Positions 55,401 to 61,400 of a stretch of 64,000 nucleotides of DNA are shown one piece after another. A program made the position numbers and the translations under genes. Source of the DNA: Flavobacterium aquidurense (GTDB lineage Bacteria; Bacteroidota; Bacteroidia; Flavobacteriales; Flavobacteriaceae); contig NZ_JRLF01000009.1 in assembly GCF_001404985.1 (NCBI RefSeq), forward strand, positions 496,001 to 560,000. The letters are read 5' to 3'. The stretch's first letter is position 1. Each line of letters starts with the position of its first letter. The notes below the pieces were generated by a model. It saw nothing but the letters and a program-made list of their open reading frames with translations, was not told where the DNA came from and did no database searches.

Positions 55401-58400
55401 GTTCCAGGAGAAGTCACTGTAAAAGTATCTGCAGGGCTTGGTGTAACACCATTACTAATAGAATACGTTAAAGGTGCAACACCTCCTGTACCAACAGCTT
55501 TTATTATAAAAGATGTTCCTGTAGAAGTACATTGATTTGTAACCGAAGCCGTAACAGTAGGTGCTACATCTGTAGTAACTGCTACATCTAGTTTAATCAA
55601 ACAACCATTTGCATCTTTTACCCAAATATCCCAATCTGTAATTGTTGCATTAAGGTTAGCCGTGTTATTTGATACATAATCAGCTGAAGTAGGTGCAACA
55701 TTATTTTGTACATAAGCATAAGAATATGCTGTAGTTCCTCCAGTAGCATTAACTGTTACTTTTGAAGTAGTTACATTACAATTCGCATTTACCACATCAA
55801 CAGTAGCTGCAAGAGCTTGAGTTGGTTGTGTAATTGTAACTGATTTATTGTCTTTACAATTTGTAGTGTTATCAGTTACCTCAAGATTATAAGTACCGGC
55901 AACTAAACCATTTAATGTAATAACATCACCTGTTGTTGCAGTTGTATAAGGTAATCCTGCAGGAGTAGAAGTTACTGCAACAGCATAATTTCCTGTTGCG
56001 CTAAAGCCACTAATAGTGAATCTTGCTGAACCTGTATTTCCTCCAAAACATAAAACATCTGTTAATTTAGATGCTGTAACAGCAATTGGTGTAAGACTAT
56101 TTACAGTATAAGACTGAATTGCAAAACATCCGTTTGCATCAGTAACTTTAAAAGTATAAGTATCCGGAGTTAATCCTGTGAAAATTCCTGTTGTAGCTCC
56201 TGTTACATTTGTAACAGCAGAAGCCGGAGCAGTAATTACATAAGCTAAACTTCCAACACCATTTGTAGTAGTAACTGTTACTGTACTTGTAGTACTTGCA
56301 GCAGGAGCACATAAAATTGGTGTACCGGTAATTGATGCAATAATTGGTGGATCTAATTTTTTTACAACAATTTGTTGAATTGCTGTTGTACATCCTTTTG
56401 CATCTTTAACAGAATAGTTGATCGTTTGATCATTTCCGTTATCATTAATTGTTAAGGTATTATTGTTACTATATGGGCTTCCATTGAAGCTATATTCATA
56501 CGGAGCTGTACCAGTTGTTGGTACTGCAATTGTAATCGTAGCAGATTGTTTTGTATTTGTAACACTACAAGTAAAATTAGTAGCAGTAGCAGTAGCTGTT
56601 AAAGTAGTAGGCTGAGCAATAGTTACAGCTACAGTATTTGTACAGCCTTTACTGTCTTTTACATAGAAAGTATATGAACCTGCTGCTAAATTTTCGAATA
56701 ATGAAGTTAAAGCATAAGTTGTTCCATTAGAACTGTATGTATATCCTCCTGAACCACCAGCTCCTGTTAACTGAACAGAACCTGTTGCTGAACCATTACA
56801 AGAAGCATCAACTTTTACAGCAGTAACAGTTGGGTTTGTAATTGGGGCAACAGTAGTCGATGTAGTAGTAGAACATCCGTTAGCATCTGTAATTACAAAT
56901 GTGTAACCATCAGCGTTAGCCGGAGTTACAGAAATTGTAAATGATGTTCCAGCTATAGGACCAACCGGAGAACTTGGTGTTCCCGATCCTTTTGTTACTG
57001 TATAAGTATATGGTGCTTTTCCTCCTTTAACATCAACTTTGATAGTCGCGTCTGGAGTACCTGTACAATCTAATTCTTTAGTCACACCTGCCAAAGCAGA
57101 TACCTGAGGATAAACAGTTACCGGAGTAGCTGCACTAGTTGTACAACCATTTTTATCCTTAACTGTAACTGTGTATGTTCCTGCAGTTACTGTAAAAGTA
57201 TTACCTGGCTGGAAGTTCGTTCCATCAATACTGTAAGATAGAGGATTTAATCCCGTAGCATTTGCCGTAATCGTAAAGCTTGAGATCGAACCTGTCTGAC
57301 ATTGGTTGTCAACCGTAACTGAAGTAATTACCGGTTTGGCATCTACAGCAATAGTGATTGGGAAATTATCTGTACAACCATTAGCGTCTTTAACGTAAAC
57401 GATCCAGTTTAATACTGTACCATTCACAGTATTAACTGTCAATACATCATCATAAACTGTAGGAACCGGAGCTCCTTGTCTTGCAACAGCATAGGTGTAA
57501 GCAGGAGTTCCTCCTGTTGTAGTAGCTGTAATTTCAGCTGTAAATTTATTACAATTTACTGTAGTTGCCGTTGCAGTAACGTCTAACACCGCAGCTGGCT
57601 GCGCTAAAATAACTGAATAAGTAGCCTGACATTTTGTTAATCTGTCTGTTACAGTAATTGTATAAGTACCTGCAGGCTGAGCCGCAGTAACAGCAATAGT
57701 TGTTGTTGCCTGGCTTACATTTGTAGCTTGTTGAATAATTGTATTAGCAGCGTTTCTAATAATGTAGTCGAATCCGCTTGCTTTTACTCCACTAACTGTA
57801 AATTCAATAGTTCCTGTAGATCCAAAACATTTAATGTTAGTAAGTACTGATCCTCCTGCTGTAATATCAGAAGTACCTTTTATAGTGTGACCTTTTGTAA
57901 ATAAACAATTTGTAGCAGTATCAGTAGCCTGGAAAATATAATCACCAGGAGCTAATGATTTAAAGTCACCCGTTGTATTTGTCGCAGGATTAAATCCGGC
58001 AGGACCTGAAATAATTTGGTATGTGATAGTCGCTAAACTTCCAGATTTTACAGCTGTTAAAGTTACATGTCCGCCTGGAGGAGTTGTAGAACAATCGTAT
58101 CCGCTATCAACAATAGTGATATCTGTGATTTGATCTAAAGCACCAATAGTAATCGATAATGGTCCAAGCTGACAATTATTAGCATCTTTAATATAAGCTG
58201 TCACTGTTCCAGCTGTTGTTGTAGAGAATGTATTTGTTGTTGTAAAGTTAGTAGTTCCGTTAAAACTATACGTATAAGCACCAGTTCCTCCACCAGCAGT
58301 AACTGTAACTACTGCAGGAACTGTTCCTGTAGCACTACATTTAATTGTTGTAGCAGCAATTGATCCTGTTACAACTGTAGGTTGCGTTAATCTTATAATT

Positions 58401-61400
58401 GCACTTGCAGAAGTACAACCTTTACTATCTCTAACCTGATAAGTATAATCAACGTTTGGACTTAAATTAGAGTATAACGTATTTGTTGACCAACCTAAAT
58501 TGTTAAAGTTATATTCATATCCGCCTGAACCACCAGCACCAAGTAATTCAACTGTACCGTTTTGTAAGCCATTACAAGTAATTTGTGTTGGTGAAGCAGT
58601 AACAGTAGGATTTGTTATTGGGCTAATAGTAGCAGTAACAGTTGTAATACATCCTTTAGAGTCTGTAATTTCAAAAGTATAAAGTCCTGCTCCGGTTGTA
58701 GCTGAGTAATTAAAGGTATTACCTGTAACATTTACAACACCGCCATAAGCTCCGGTATCTTTTTTAACTTTATAAGTATATGCAGCAACTCCATCTGTAA
58801 TGTCAACTTTAATAGTTGCATTAGGAGTTGTACAATCTAATGTTTTTGTAATTGAAGCAGCCGCTTTTAATTCCGGTGCAATAACAATATTTGAAATTGT
58901 TACAGGACAGTTATTACTATCTGTAACTGTAATAGTATGTGTACCTGGTCCAACATTTGTAAATGTATTCGTGTTTTGTGCAGGTGCACCATCTAAACTA
59001 TATGTTATAGCTCCTGTACCTGTTGCAGTTACTACAAGTGTAGCTCCTTTATTAGATGAGAAACAATAATTTGAAGTAGCAGCCAAACTTGCTGTTGGCA
59101 ATACTGGCGCATCTACAACTACTTGCGCAGACGCAGTAGAAGAACACGCATATTGATCACGGGTTACAACAGTATAAGTTCCTGTAGGAACATTTGCAAA
59201 AACTCCAGTGTTTTGGAAAGCTCTTACAACTGTAACGCCATTTGCAGCTCTTAATTCGAATTCATAAGCAGGAGTTCCTCCAGTTGCAGTAGCTGTAATT
59301 GTTGCTCCTGTAGTACAAGTTGCAAGTTTAGTAACTTTTGCATCAATTTTTAATTCGGCAGGAACACCAATAGGCTGGCTAAATGGGAAACTACAACTTG
59401 CAGCTTTATCATCATAACGAATTAAAATATTGTATGTTTTACCTGTTAATCCAGTAACTGTAACAGGAGATGTTTTAGAGTTTGTCCACGTTGTTCCGTT
59501 ATCTAATGAATAATCAAAACCATAAGCAGTTCCAAAATTTTGAGCTGATAAAGTAATTTCTCCGTTATTAGCACCAAAACAAGTAAGGTCTTTATGTCCT
59601 ACGATTGCAGCAGAAAATGCTTTATCCGTACCCACAACAACTGGGAAATCTTTTGTAGCAAGACAAGATTCCGGTATCTGGCGAACCCAGATATCATCTA
59701 TAAGTACATCATTACCATTAAACTCATTACTGTATGATCTAATTACAAAACTCAAATTAGTTTTACCAATACCAGGATTTAATGTTAACTCTTTATATTC
59801 CCATTTTTCAGTTTTAGGAACAACCCATGGGTTAGACGTGTCTGTGGTAGCAACGATTTCTTCTGGCCCACCTACATTATTTAAATTGTTTACTAACTGA
59901 ATCGTTAATTTTGGATCAGCGTGAGATGTCGATGTTTTTACAATAAGATTCTCTGCCCATAGCGAAATAATTACAGACTGATTATCAATAACATCTTTAA
60001 TTGGTTTACTATATAAAATACCTCCAATTCCTGCAGAACCTCCTACGTTTACACATAGAAATCTTCCTAACGGATCTTGTGGAACGGTATGATCTTTTGC
60101 AAAAATCCAAGAATTTCCAAAAGTAGTTTTAATAGAACTTGCTACTGCATATTTACCATCATTGATTTGGTAATCGTTAAAATCTCCACAAGGATATCCA
60201 ACTGGGTGTGGCGTAGATTCGTCTTCAAAACAATAAGCAGGATTAATTCCCGGAGTAGTTGTGTAACCACCTTTACCAAAATCTTCCTGTAATAAATTAC
60301 TATAAGTAGAAACTGTAGTTACTGTATACTTAACAGAAATTGTATGTGTTCCTGACGGAACATTTGCAAATACGTTATTTGTAATTGGAGTATTTGGAAT
60401 ACCATTTCTAAAATATTCATATTTATAGTTTGCAGATGTACCGTTTGTAACCGTTACTGTACTTGTTGCAGTACCGTTACAATTAAATACAGGATCTTCA
60501 ACTTTAATAGTTGGTTCAGCTGGTTTTTGATCCAGAGTTACCGTGTAAGGAATTGTATACTCACAACCAACTGCATCTTTAATTTTTAGGATGTAAGAAC
60601 CTGGCAATACATCTTTTTCATTTGTTGCCTGCCATGTTGCACCACCATCAAAACTGTACTGATAAGGAGTAGTTCCTCCTTGTGCATTATTAATTCTTAA
60701 TTTACCACCTTGTTGACCTAATGTACATCCTGCCAATGCAGCTACACCACCAGATGCTGTTACAGCAGATGTTGGTCCGGCAATGATTTTTTGTACCGCA
60801 GGATCTGAACAGTATTTAATAGTTGGCTGACCAAATTCAGGAGTATAAGCTATACCATATCTTACTACTACATTATAAGTTCCAGGTTGTAAATTAGAGA
60901 ATACAGGATTTGTTTGATAAGTTCCTCCATTATTAATACTGTAAGACATACTATATCCGTTAGCATTAGTAACATTTACTCTAATTTCAGAGTTATCATT
61001 ATAACAAGTACTGTTTGTATTTGTAATTGTATAAGTTGGTTTTGTACTATTAGGAACTACAACAGTTCTTGTTAATGTACAGTTATTTTTATCTACAATT
61101 TTAATTACATACGTTCCCGGAGCAGTAACTACATATTCATTTGAAGTTTGAAAAACAGTATCACTATTTATAAAATAAGAATACGGAGTATTTCCACCTT
61201 CTGCAGTAATTTTAATTTTTCCATCACTACAAGCTGTCAATGGTTCTACTAAAGTAGCCGTTGCTTTATACTCGTTCCAAACCTGACCTATATAAATATA
61301 TTTTGTGTCTTTACAACCATCATCTGTAGAAACTTCTACAACATAGTTTTTATTGGTCGTTAAATTATCAAAAGTATATTCAGCAGCAGCAACTGGTCCT

